A stretch of DNA of 54,803 nucleotides from Conexivisphaera sp049976725 (GTDB taxonomy: Archaea; Thermoproteota; Nitrososphaeria; Conexivisphaerales; Conexivisphaeraceae), in NCBI GenBank assembly GCA_049976725.1, contig JBMFHR010000006.1, positions 1-54,803 of the forward strand, written 5' to 3'. The position numbers and the translations under genes were made by a program. Shown here piece by piece: positions 33,050 through 41,344 of this stretch; position 1 is the stretch's first letter; the number at the start of each line of letters is the position of its first letter. The notes below the pieces were generated by a model, which worked only from the letters and a program-made list of their open reading frames with translations, was not told the DNA's origin and made no database searches.

Positions 33050-33678
33050 TCGTGGCCGGACTGGACGAGGCCGGGAGGGGCAGCCTGCTGGGACCGCTGG
33101 CGGTGGCGGCGGTGGCCCTCGAGGCGAGGGAGCAGGGACGCCTCAGGGAGATGGGGATCAGGGACTCCAAGTCGCTCTCGCCCGGCGCCAGGAGGCGCGC
33201 TGCTGCGCTCATCTCCGGGATGGCGTTGGGGGAGGTCATCCTGATACCGCACTGGACGGTCGACGCCTCGACGAAGAGCAGGGGAGGGAACCTGAACTCG
33301 CTGGAGGCCGCGGCGTTCGCCAGGCTCATAGCGGACCTGCGCCCGGACCTGGCCATAGTGGACTCCCCGGACCCGCGCCCGGAGAGGTTCGGCGCCCTCG
33401 TAGGGCGCCTCCTGAGGGGCGCAGGCTGCCTCGCCCGCGTCATAGCGCGCCACCACGCGGACGAGCTGTACCCCGTCGTGAGTGCCGCCAGCGTGCTGGC
33501 GAAGGTGGCCAGGGACGAGAAGCTGGCTGAGTACGCCTGGCGCTACGGGGACTTGGGATCCGGCTACCCGCACGATCCTAGAACGCGCTCGTTCGTGGGC
33601 GGGTGGAGGACCGCCTGGGGCGATTACCCATATATCGTGCGCAGGGAGTGGTCGACCGTGAGGGGGCGCGTTCCTTGA
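33046..33678 (+). CDS. rnhB: ribonuclease HII
   Basis: 210 residues. It removes ribonucleotides and RNA primers from DNA duplexes. Active-site motifs: AGLDEAGRGSLLGPL (Asp-Glu), IRDSKSLSP, and the later Asp in LAIVDSPDPRPERF. SAASVLAKVARDEK and GSGYPHDP are the usual C-terminal blocks. TTG start overlaps the THEP1 stop. Confidence 0.94.
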   Translation: MIVAGLDEAGRGSLLGPLAVAAVALEAREQGRLREMGIRDSKSLSPGARRRAAALISGMALGEVILIPHWTVDASTKSRGGNLNSLEAAAFARLIADLRPDLAIVDSPDPRPERFGALVGRLLRGAGCLARVIARHHADELYPVVSAASVLAKVARDEKLAEYAWRYGDLGSGYPHDPRTRSFVGGWRTAWGDYPYIVRREWSTVRGRVP

Positions 33679-34382
33679 GCGGGCAGCCTATCCTGAGCAG
33701 GTCCAGGTACCTGGAGCTCATAATCTTCCTGGCCGCCCTGATAGTCGTCAAGATGGTGATAGCCGGACCCCACTCGATCACCGGCGGCGTCGATCCCATG
33801 AGGGTGGCCATCCTGACCATCCAGCTATTCGCCGTCATGGACCCCATAGCGGCGCTCCCGCTGTACCTCTACTTCGAGGAGGGGCTCGATGAGGAATCCC
33901 GCACCAGGCTCTGGACCACCGTGGTCGCGGCGATGATCGTGCTCCTGATATTCTTCGCGCTCGTGGGGAGCCTGCTGCTGCAGCTGTTCGGCGTCAGCGT
34001 CTACAGCTTCATGCTGGGCGGCGGCGTGCTACTGATGGTCCTGGCGGTCGACATAATGGGCGAGGGCTCCAGGTCGCTCTCGCTGGACCCCCAGGAGGCG
34101 GCCGTGGTCCCGCTGGCCTCGCCGCTGCTCGTGGGTCCCGGCACCGCGGTCACGCTCATAATAATGTCGGAGACGGAGTCGCTGGCGAACCTGCTGCTGG
34201 CGGTCGCCCTCGTGGCGGTGGCCGCCGCGCTGATAATGAGGTTCTCCCAGTCCATCGCGCGGCTGATGGGGAGGAACGGCATAAGGGCGCTGAGCAGGCT
34301 GCTCAGCATAATAATAGCTGGATTCGCCGCCCAGATGATCTACCAGGGGCTAGTCGGGTGGGGACTCCTCAGGCCCCTCTAG
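33675..34382 (+). CDS. MarC-family integral membrane protein
   Basis: 235 residues from TTG 33675, which overlaps the rnhB TGA (TTGA). Six hydrophobic segments. Family markers: LTIQLFAVMDPIAALPLYL near the second, and PLASPLLVGPGTAVTLIIM with the conserved Pro/Gly pair. MarC proteins have no settled transport function. An upstream in-frame ATG at 33603 lies inside rnhB and is unlikely. Confidence 0.9.
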   Translation: MSGQPILSRSRYLELIIFLAALIVVKMVIAGPHSITGGVDPMRVAILTIQLFAVMDPIAALPLYLYFEEGLDEESRTRLWTTVVAAMIVLLIFFALVGSLLLQLFGVSVYSFMLGGGVLLMVLAVDIMGEGSRSLSLDPQEAAVVPLASPLLVGPGTAVTLIIMSETESLANLLLAVALVAVAAALIMRFSQSIARLMGRNGIRALSRLLSIIIAGFAAQMIYQGLVGWGLLRPL

Positions 34383-35051
34383 CCTCACGAAGTCGGGGCA
34401 CGCCTTGAGGCGCGCGAGCTTCACGTAAACGTAGCCCGGCTCACTGGGGCTGGCAGCGAACTCCAGGCGGCCCATCCTGCTCAAGTTCACCTTGATGAAC
34501 CCGGCCTCCGGCTCCTGGTGCCTGTGGTGCAGGAAGAGTATTGGGCCGTTGTCCTCGGAGGCCCTTATGAAGCTGGCCAGGATGCCGCCGGCGCAGGGCA
34601 TGTAGTATATCGCCCCGGGTGACTCCTCGAGGGCGAGGCGGTACAGCCCCATCTTGACGACGCTCTGGTCGTCCTCCACCTCCACGGGGAGCAGCTGATC
34701 GCCGGCCGGCGATCCCTTCCTGCCGCGCTTATCCGATTGCCGGATGGGCAGCGACCTGAACTTGACCACCGGCGCGCAGAGCGTGGGCAGCGCCGCGGCC
34801 TCCTGCGAATAATAGGCCAGCTCCCGCCCGCTGTCGAAGCGGTAGCAGAGGTAATCGTCCACCCTCGGCTCCTCGTGGTAGAGGAAGAGCAGGAAGCCGT
34901 CCCCGAGATCCTCGCCGATAACGCCCACCATGTAGCCATCCCCGTGCCTCACCGCCAGCACGGGCTTCGGGACCTTCTCGAGCGCGCAGGCGAGCCTCGC
35001 GAGGTCCTCCAGCGAGCGCAGCTCCGCGGGAAACAGCGCGAATCCTGACAC
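34350..35051 (-). CDS. conserved-looking protein of unknown function
   Basis: 233 residues; not recognised. It begins SGFALFPAELRSLEDLARL and reads as mixed alpha/beta with two similar halves. Each half has a strand-rich block with aromatics (GDGFLLFLYHEEPRVDDYLC; NGPILFLHHRHQEPEAGFIK), which hints at an internal duplication. No membrane segment or metal motif is clear. GTG 35051 is 26 bases from the box shared with the DUF72 gene. The 3' end overlaps marC by 33 bases. Confidence 0.65.
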   Translation of the reverse strand: MSGFALFPAELRSLEDLARLACALEKVPKPVLAVRHGDGYMVGVIGEDLGDGFLLFLYHEEPRVDDYLCYRFDSGRELAYYSQEAAALPTLCAPVVKFRSLPIRQSDKRGRKGSPAGDQLLPVEVEDDQSVVKMGLYRLALEESPGAIYYMPCAGGILASFIRASEDNGPILFLHHRHQEPEAGFIKVNLSRMGRLEFAASPSEPGYVYVKLARLKACPDFVRLEGPEESPPD

Positions 35052-35072
35052 GCCGCCAGCTGAGCACCACCG

Positions 35073-35089
35073 AAATTAAGCGTTTATCC
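35073..35089. promoter_or_regulatory. TATA element shared by the 34350 gene and DUF72 gene
   Basis: AAATTAAG (35073-35080) is centred about 26 bases from GTG 35051 on minus and 28 from ATG 35105 on plus. A second AT patch GTTTATCC follows at 35082-35089 but is too close to ATG 35105. One box may serve both genes. Confidence 0.5.
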
Positions 35090-35104
35090 CGGGGCGCCGC
35101 ACTG

Positions 35105-36070
35105 ATGCGCGTGGCGATCGTGGGGTGCTGTGGCAGGGCGGGCCTCGGGCTGCGGGAGTACGCGCGCAGGTTCGAGGCGATGGAGGTCCAGGAGACGTTC
35201 TACAGGATCGTGGGGGAGTCCGCCCTGAGGAGGTGGAGGGGGATCGTGGGGGAGGGATTCCACTTCACCATGAAGGCTTTCCAGGGCGTCTCGCACCCGC
35301 GCACCAGCCCCACCTGGAGGAGGGCCGGCAGGTTGCCCGGGGGGAGGCCGGAGAACTACGGCCTCCTCAGGGATACCGAGGAGGTGGAGGCATCCTGGAC
35401 GGCCACGGAGAGGATGGCGGACGCGCTGGGCGCCGAGTATGTGGTCGTCCAGATGCCGGCTTCCTTCGGGCCCTCGGACGAGAACCTGCGCAGGGTGGCG
35501 GAGTTCTTCGGGCGCAGGCGCGGGGAGCGGCCCGTCGGGCTCGAGGTCAGGGGAGAGGGGTGGCTCGGGCGCGGCGAGGAGCTCGCCAGCGCGATGAGGG
35601 AGGCCGGCGTGACGCACGTGACGGATCCCCTCTCGTGGCCCCCGGTGCACGTCGAGGGACCGGCGTACTTCAGGCTCCACGGGAGGCTCCCCCGCTACGA
35701 TTACCAGTACTCCACCGGGGAGATCCTGAGGCTGGCCGAGATAGCCAGGAGATACCGGGAGGCTTACGTGTTCTTCAACAACATGGCCATGGCGGAGGAC
35801 GCGGCGAGGCTCTCGGAGGCCCTGGCAGGGAGGACGCCGAGGCTCCCTGGCCCCGAGGAGCGCGCCGAGATGATAGCGAGGCGCGCTCGCTTCCCCGCAG
35901 ATGCGGCGTCGGTCGCCAGGAGGTTCGGCTACCTGAGGGTCGGCGTGGATGGGGAGCCGACGGTGGGGGAACTGCTCAGGGATGCCGGGAATCCCCGCCT
36001 GGAATCCCCCGAGGACCTCAGGAGGATCCTCGCGCGCCGAAGCGGCGGGACCTGTTCTGGTAAGTCCTGA
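35105..36070 (+). CDS. DUF72 family protein
   Basis: 321 residues. TIM-barrel-like DUF72 protein, function unknown. Family features: GCCGRAGLGLREYARRFEAM with VQETFYRI (usual VExNxTFY block), FHFTMKAFQGVSHPR, PASFGPSDENLRRVAEFF, YFRLHGR ... YDYQYS and VFFNNMAMAEDAARL. Extra C-terminal ~60 residues. The last 53 bases overlap uppS. Confidence 0.88.
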   Translation: MRVAIVGCCGRAGLGLREYARRFEAMEVQETFYRIVGESALRRWRGIVGEGFHFTMKAFQGVSHPRTSPTWRRAGRLPGGRPENYGLLRDTEEVEASWTATERMADALGAEYVVVQMPASFGPSDENLRRVAEFFGRRRGERPVGLEVRGEGWLGRGEELASAMREAGVTHVTDPLSWPPVHVEGPAYFRLHGRLPRYDYQYSTGEILRLAEIARRYREAYVFFNNMAMAEDAARLSEALAGRTPRLPGPEERAEMIARRARFPADAASVARRFGYLRVGVDGEPTVGELLRDAGNPRLESPEDLRRILARRSGGTCSGKS

Positions 36071-36836
36071 TCGCCCTCAGGAGGTCTATGCGGCGGAACT
36101 CGGGCCAGTAGACGTCCAGGAACACGAGCTCGCTGTACGCGCTCTGCCACAGCAGGAAACCGCTTAGCCTGGACTCGCCCGAGGTCCTGATGATCAGGTC
36201 GGGATCCGGGAGGTCCCCCGTGTACATGAGCGAGGACATTAGCCTCTCGTCTATGTCCTCGGGCCTTATGGAGCCGGACGCGACGAGCTCCGCTGCCCGC
36301 CTCGCGGCCATGACTATCTCCTGCCTGCCGCCGTAGGCTATGGCCAGGTTCAGGTGGAACTCACCGTATCCCTCGGTGGCGCGCTCAGCCTCCTCGAGCG
36401 CGCCGCGGACATCCGCCGGGAGCCTCGAGGCGTCGCCTATCATCCTGACCCGCACCTTCTTACCGTGCACCACGGGATCCCTCGCCAGCTTGAGGGCGCG
36501 CTCCCTTATCAGGTCCAGTATGTGCCCGATCTCCTCCCTCGGCCTCCTCTCCATGTTCTCGATCGAGAGAGCGTACACGGTCGTCGTGCGTATCCCCAGG
36601 TCCAGGATCCAGTGGAGGGCCTCCTCCAGCCTGTCCGCGCCGTAGCGGTGGCCTAGCCACCTGGGGAGGCCCTTCTCGCCCGCCCACCTGCGGTTCCCGT
36701 CCAGTATTATCCCTATGTGGGACGGCATGGGGCCGGACCTCACGTACCTCTCGAGGAGCCATTCGTAGAGCCTGTATCCTCCGATGGCGTTGACCGCTAT
36801 CCTAGTCGCCCTGTAGAGCTTGCCGCCCCTCGCCAT
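36018..36836 (-). CDS. uppS: cis-prenyltransferase (undecaprenyl/dolichyl diphosphate synthase)
   Basis: 272 residues. It builds the long-chain polyprenyl carrier used in glycosylation. Conserved blocks: IGIILDGNRRWAGEKGL (catalytic Asp), LGHRYGADRLEEALHW, TVYALSIENMERRP, NLAIAYGGRQEI, and PDLIIRTSGESRLSGFLLWQ. The C-terminus YSELVFLDVYWPEFRRIDLL is complete. ATG overlaps the DUF373 stop by 35 bases, so the two are co-transcribed. Confidence 0.95.
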   Translation of the reverse strand: MARGGKLYRATRIAVNAIGGYRLYEWLLERYVRSGPMPSHIGIILDGNRRWAGEKGLPRWLGHRYGADRLEEALHWILDLGIRTTTVYALSIENMERRPREEIGHILDLIRERALKLARDPVVHGKKVRVRMIGDASRLPADVRGALEEAERATEGYGEFHLNLAIAYGGRQEIVMAARRAAELVASGSIRPEDIDERLMSSLMYTGDLPDPDLIIRTSGESRLSGFLLWQSAYSELVFLDVYWPEFRRIDLLRAIRTYQNRSRRFGARGSS

Positions 36837-37923
36837 CCCTTCTCCTCTGGTGCGATCTGAGGACCTTATATATGAAGTATGTCAGCCCGGAGAGGGCGGC
36901 CAGGCTCACGAAGAGCGCCAGCAGGACGAGTGAGACGGGCCTGTACGGGTTCTCGACGAAGAGGGCGAGCTCCATCAGGGGGTAGTAGAGGAGGGCGGCC
37001 GTCGCGAACGCGCTCAGGCTCCTCAGCGCCTTGTAGCTCCTCCTGAATGCGTAGTAGGCCGTCATGACGAGTGGGTAGAGCAGGAAGGCCGCCCAGAAGT
37101 AGGGCAGGGCCGTGGCCATGGCGACGCCCGCCAAGTATTGCGCGACCCCCACGCCCGGTGGACGCTGGTACAGGTTGAGCGACTGGACCACGTGGGCCGC
37201 CTGCAGAGCTCCGGCGGCGGCCATTATTGCGGAGGCGGCCAGCGTGAAGAGGCTCAGGTTGAAGAGCGGGGAGCGCCTCGCGCGGGCCAGTGCCTCGTCC
37301 ACGCCGAAGCCCTTGTAGATCATAGCCAGCCCCAGCAGTATGACTATCGCGTAGCCGGCGTAGACCTCGAGGTGGTACAGCGCGAGGAGGCCCAGCAGGA
37401 GCAGCAGGAGACCGGGGACGCCCAGCACGTACTTGGAGTACCTTATGTCGCCGAGCGCGAGCTTCAGGTACCTCGCGAGGACCTCGTAGCTCTCCTCTAT
37501 CGAGCCGCTGTGCCTTATGACGACCCTCTGGACGCTCAGTATGGGAGCGAACTGCTGTATGATCGGTATTACTATCTCGTCGTCCGCCCCGTCGGACACG
37601 AACACTATGCCTGAGGGGCCCGTCGCGGACACCACCTGCGCGGCCTGCGCCCTGATCCTCCTGTCGGCCTCGAACGAGCTCGTGTGGTGCCCCGAGAGCA
37701 CGGCCACCTCGACGTCGTACCCCCTGGACCTCAGCTCGTCCGCGGTGCGCACCGCGGCGAATATCCCGTTCGCGTCGGCCTCCTCGGGGTCCGCCAGGGC
37801 CAGCTTGACGGCGGCGGCCAGGCACTGCTCGCGCCCGATAAGCGGCGTCTGCACCGATGCCTTGAGGCCCAGGTCATCGTCCCTGTCCACGTTGAGGACC
37901 AGTATCCTGCCGCCGGCCTCCAA
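36802..37923 (-). CDS. DUF373 membrane protein
   Basis: 373 residues. A soluble N-terminal domain (about 1-155; ILVLNVDRDDDLGLKA, NGIFAAVRTADELRSRG, VFVSDGADDE) is followed by about six hydrophobic segments (from YVLGVPGLLLLLLGLLALY onward) and a basic C-terminus. Matches the archaeal DUF373 family, function unknown. Coupling to uppS hints at a role in polyprenyl-phosphate or membrane metabolism. TTG start 37923; AAATTAAAC at 37953-37961 is the likely promoter element. Confidence 0.87.
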   Translation of the reverse strand: MEAGGRILVLNVDRDDDLGLKASVQTPLIGREQCLAAAVKLALADPEEADANGIFAAVRTADELRSRGYDVEVAVLSGHHTSSFEADRRIRAQAAQVVSATGPSGIVFVSDGADDEIVIPIIQQFAPILSVQRVVIRHSGSIEESYEVLARYLKLALGDIRYSKYVLGVPGLLLLLLGLLALYHLEVYAGYAIVILLGLAMIYKGFGVDEALARARRSPLFNLSLFTLAASAIMAAAGALQAAHVVQSLNLYQRPPGVGVAQYLAGVAMATALPYFWAAFLLYPLVMTAYYAFRRSYKALRSLSAFATAALLYYPLMELALFVENPYRPVSLVLLALFVSLAALSGLTYFIYKVLRSHQRRRDGEGRQALQGD

Positions 37924-37964
37924 GTCCTACGCCATCGCTATGGCGCTGCCTCAAATTAAACGTG

Positions 37965-38783
37965 CTACGGGGATTCGCCAGCGTAGAGGGCCTGCAGGTC
38001 CTCCCACGAGAGCGGCTCGTTGCGCTCCAGCTTCTTGGCCGCCTCCTCCCTCCTGCGCTCGAGCGCGCGCAGGTCCTCCTCCGCCCTGCGCCTGCGCTCC
38101 TCCTCCCTGCGCTTCATCCTGCTCGAGTTCACCTTGGCCTCGACCTGAATGAGCCTGTCCCTGAGTTCCCTGAGGTCCTCCCCCGCCTCCGAGAGCTCCT
38201 GTATCAGCTGCCTCTTGGCCATCAGCAGCGACTTGAGCCTCTCCCTCGAGCGGTCGAGCTCGTCCCGCAGGGCATCGAGCTCCATCCTGGTCTCCTCGTA
38301 CCGCTCCTCCAGCTCGCGGAGGCGCCTGCCGACCGAGTCCATCTCGGACCTGACGCCGTATGCCTTCTTTAGCACCTGCAGTTCCCTGGTCAGCTTCCCC
38401 AGGCTCTCCACGATCCTGCGCTCGTCTATCTCGTCCCTGGGCTTGGTCTGCAGCTCCCACTCCAGCCTCTCTATCTCCTTCTCGAGGCTCGAGGCCGACT
38501 CCGGGCCCGCGTCGGCGCGCAGCCCCCTCGATATCTTGCGCAGGTCGGAGAGCCTCCCGCGGAGCTCCCTGAGCTCCTCGATCATGGAGCCCCTGAGGCC
38601 CCTGAGCTCCTCGAAGCGGCCCTTGAGCTTGTCGTAGGCCGCGTTCTCCTCGTCCAGCTTCGCCTTGACACCCCTCAGCTCCTCCCTCAGCGACCTGATC
38701 TTCTGCAGGACGGTTTCTACCTGCCGCCTGAGCGCAGCCCTCTCGTCCAGGAGCCTCCTGAGCTCAGCGTCCTCCGAGCTCAA
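37965..38783 (-). CDS. archaeal coiled-coil protein (COG1340-like)
   Basis: 272 residues, almost wholly heptad-rich Glu/Arg/Leu coiled coil (residues ~5-250), with a brief break near 90-110 and a short end NEPLSWEDLQALYAG. Archaeal proteins of this build (COG1340) have no proven function. TTG 38783 lies 20 bases inside the 3' end of leuB, so it is the last gene of the ilv-leu transcript. Confidence 0.8.
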   Translation of the reverse strand: MSSEDAELRRLLDERAALRRQVETVLQKIRSLREELRGVKAKLDEENAAYDKLKGRFEELRGLRGSMIEELRELRGRLSDLRKISRGLRADAGPESASSLEKEIERLEWELQTKPRDEIDERRIVESLGKLTRELQVLKKAYGVRSEMDSVGRRLRELEERYEETRMELDALRDELDRSRERLKSLLMAKRQLIQELSEAGEDLRELRDRLIQVEAKVNSSRMKRREEERRRRAEEDLRALERRREEAAKKLERNEPLSWEDLQALYAGESP

Positions 38784-39795
38784 CCACTACCGCCTCCAGC
38801 GCCTTCCCCACCTCGTGCGTTTTATACTTGCCACCCAAATCGGGGGTCGCTATCCCCCTCCTCAGCGCCTCTACCACCGCTGACTCCACGAGGGCGGAGG
38901 CCCTCCCAGGCCTCGGATCGCCCTTGGACTGCGACAGCCAGTCCAGCATCATCGCCGCCGACAGGACGGTGGCGTAGGGGTTCGCGAGCCCCCGGCCGGC
39001 TATGTCGGGGGCGGATCCGTGGACAGGCTCGAAGAGGGCCATGCTCTCGCCGACGTTCGCGGATGGGGCCATGCCCAGCCCGCCGACGACCTGCGCCGCC
39101 TCATCGGAGAGTATGTCCCCGTACACGTTCATCGTGAGTAGGACGTCGAATGAGCGGGGGTCCCTGATCAGCGCCATCGATGCCGCGTCGACGTACATTT
39201 CCCTGTACGAGACGCCCGGATGGGACGACGCCACCTCCCTGGCGACGCGCGCGAAGAGCCCGTCCGTCCTCTGCATGACGTTCGCCTTGTGCACTACGGT
39301 GACGTGCCTCCTGCGCCTCTCGGCCTCCCTGAAGGCGTACTCCGAGATCCTGCGCGACGCGCGCTCGGTCACCACCTTCAGGGCCACCGCCGCGCCCGGG
39401 AGATCGAACTCGTAGCCCTTGTACAGGTCCTCGGTGTTCTCCCTGACGATGAGGATGTCGACGCCGTCCACCAGGGGCCTGACGCCCGGGTAGACCTTCG
39501 CGGGGCGCAGGTTAGCGTAGAGGTCGAACATCTGCCTGAGGCGCACTATCACGTCCTTCGCCGTCTCCCCGACCGGCCCCTTGAGGGCCGCATCGGAGGA
39601 CCTGATCCCCTGGATCGTCTCCTCGGGCAGCGCCTCGCCCAGCTCGGCCAGCGCGGAGTCGCCGGCCCTGTAGTGGCGGAACTCAACGGAGAACCCCACG
39701 ATGTCCGCGGCGCGCTGGACGACCGACGTCGCCACCGGCACGACCTCGGGGCCTATGCCGTCGCCGTCTATCACGGCCACCCTGTACGCGCACAT
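38764..39795 (-). CDS. leuB: 3-isopropylmalate dehydrogenase (isocitrate/isopropylmalate dehydrogenase family)
   Basis: 343 residues. NAD-dependent oxidative decarboxylation of 3-isopropylmalate in leucine synthesis. Family motifs: VIDGDGIGPEVVPVA, IVRENTEDLYKGYEF, VVHKANVMQRTDGLF, TMNVYGDILSDEAAQVVGGL and FEPVHGSAPDIAGRGLANP. Homologous enzymes use isocitrate or homoisocitrate, but its place one base after leuA supports IPMDH. leuC and leuD are not in this window. Confidence 0.88.
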   Translation of the reverse strand: MCAYRVAVIDGDGIGPEVVPVATSVVQRAADIVGFSVEFRHYRAGDSALAELGEALPEETIQGIRSSDAALKGPVGETAKDVIVRLRQMFDLYANLRPAKVYPGVRPLVDGVDILIVRENTEDLYKGYEFDLPGAAVALKVVTERASRRISEYAFREAERRRRHVTVVHKANVMQRTDGLFARVAREVASSHPGVSYREMYVDAASMALIRDPRSFDVLLTMNVYGDILSDEAAQVVGGLGMAPSANVGESMALFEPVHGSAPDIAGRGLANPYATVLSAAMMLDWLSQSKGDPRPGRASALVESAVVEALRRGIATPDLGGKYKTHEVGKALEAVVVELGGR

Positions 39796-39796
39796 C

Positions 39797-41344
39797 TCAG
39801 GTTGCCCTCGCAGCCCTCTTCTGGAGGATCTTATTTATCCCATCGACCATCGCGTCCACGCTAGCCATCACTATGTCGGGACCGACGGACCGGGCGGACG
39901 CGACGTTGCCCTGGTCGTCCTCGACCTTCACTATGACCTCGGCCAGCGCGTCCGAGCCGCCGGTTATCGCCTCCAGCCTGTACTCGGCTAGGCGTACCTC
40001 GGCGACCTCCCTCACGACCGACTGTATAGCCCTCAGCGCGGCGTCCACGGGACCCACGCCCACGCTGGACGCGTCGACGTCGTGGTCCCTCAGCCGCACC
40101 CTGACGGAGGCCGTCGGGCTCACGCCCATCCCGGTCACCACGACGAGCCCCGCCAGCGATACGGCGGCCGCCTCGGCGGGGAGCCGGCCAGCGACGCTCC
40201 TGGCGATGGCCAGGAGGTCGGCGTCAGTCACCTTCTTGCCCATGTCGCCCAGGCGCTTCACCTCCCTGACTATCTGGCGCAACTGCTCCTCGCTGACCTC
40301 CACCCCGTACTCCTTCAGCATCGCCTCTATCCCATGGCTCCCGGCGTGCTTCCCGGCCACGAAGAACCTCCTGCGGCCAACGACCTCCGGGCTTATTGGC
40401 TCGTACGTCGAGGGCATCTCCAGCACCCCGTGGACGTGTATACCCGACTCGTGGCCGAAGGCGTTGTCGCCAACTATGGCCTTGTTGGGCGGCGGGTATA
40501 TCCCGGTCAGGCGCGACACGAGGCGCGAGGTCTCGTATATCAGCTCGGGCCTCACCCCGACCTCCCTCCTGTACAGGAACTTGAGCGCGAGGGCGGCCTC
40601 CTCCAGCGAGGCGTTCCCGGCCCTCTCCCCTATGCCGTTGACAGTGGCGTGGAACTGGTGGGCTCCCGCCATCACGCCCGCCAGGCTGTTGGCCACCGCC
40701 AGGCCGAAGTCGTCGTGGCAGTGGACGCTGATCAGCTTGCCGGGCGCGGCCTCCCTCGCGAGCCTCACGAGCTCGGCCATCCTCTCGGGAGTGGCGACGC
40801 CGACCGTGTCGGGTATGTCCAACACGTCGGCCCCGGCCTCCGCGACGGCTGAGAAAACGCGGCGGAGGAACTGGGGATCGGTCCTCGTGGCGTCCTCGGC
40901 CGAGAACTCCACCTCGACGCCGTGGGACTTCGCGTACTTCACTGCGCTCACGGCGCTGTCCAGCGCCTCCTCCCTGCTCATCTTCAGCTTGTACTGCAGG
41001 TGGATGTCGGAGGTCGCTATGAACACGTGGACCCTGTCGACCCCCGCGTCCAGCGCCCTGTCTATGTCGCTCCTCAGGGACCTCGCGAGCGCAGCGATCC
41101 TCGCCCCCAGCCCCAGGGACGATATCCTCTTGACGCCCTCGAACTCCCCCTCGCTGGAGGCCGGGAAGCCCGCCTCTATCACGTCGACGCCGAGCTTGTC
41201 CAGCTGCCTAGCTATCTCGACCTTCTCATCGGGCGTCAGGGCCACGCCCGGCGTCTGCTCGCCGTCGCGCAGCGTTGTGTCGAAGACGTAGACCCTCTCG
41301 CCCGGCACCAGGGGCGCCAGCCCCTCCCTCAAGCTACGCGTCAC
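39797..41344 (-). CDS. leuA: 2-isopropylmalate synthase
   Basis: 515 residues from GTG 41344, which forms GTGA with the ilvC stop. First step of leucine synthesis (2-oxoisovalerate plus acetyl-CoA). DTTLRDGEQTPGVALTPDEK begins the catalytic barrel. Metal His pair in SVHCHDDFGLAVANSLAG near residue 205, and GIGERAGNASLEE. The regulatory LeuA dimer domain (about 390-510) is present, consistent with leucine feedback. The open frame extends to 41965 but that part is antisense to nothing coding in this phase and overlaps ilvC, so it is not used. Confidence 0.93.
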   Translation of the reverse strand: MTRSLREGLAPLVPGERVYVFDTTLRDGEQTPGVALTPDEKVEIARQLDKLGVDVIEAGFPASSEGEFEGVKRISSLGLGARIAALARSLRSDIDRALDAGVDRVHVFIATSDIHLQYKLKMSREEALDSAVSAVKYAKSHGVEVEFSAEDATRTDPQFLRRVFSAVAEAGADVLDIPDTVGVATPERMAELVRLAREAAPGKLISVHCHDDFGLAVANSLAGVMAGAHQFHATVNGIGERAGNASLEEAALALKFLYRREVGVRPELIYETSRLVSRLTGIYPPPNKAIVGDNAFGHESGIHVHGVLEMPSTYEPISPEVVGRRRFFVAGKHAGSHGIEAMLKEYGVEVSEEQLRQIVREVKRLGDMGKKVTDADLLAIARSVAGRLPAEAAAVSLAGLVVVTGMGVSPTASVRVRLRDHDVDASSVGVGPVDAALRAIQSVVREVAEVRLAEYRLEAITGGSDALAEVIVKVEDDQGNVASARSVGPDIVMASVDAMVDGINKILQKRAARAT

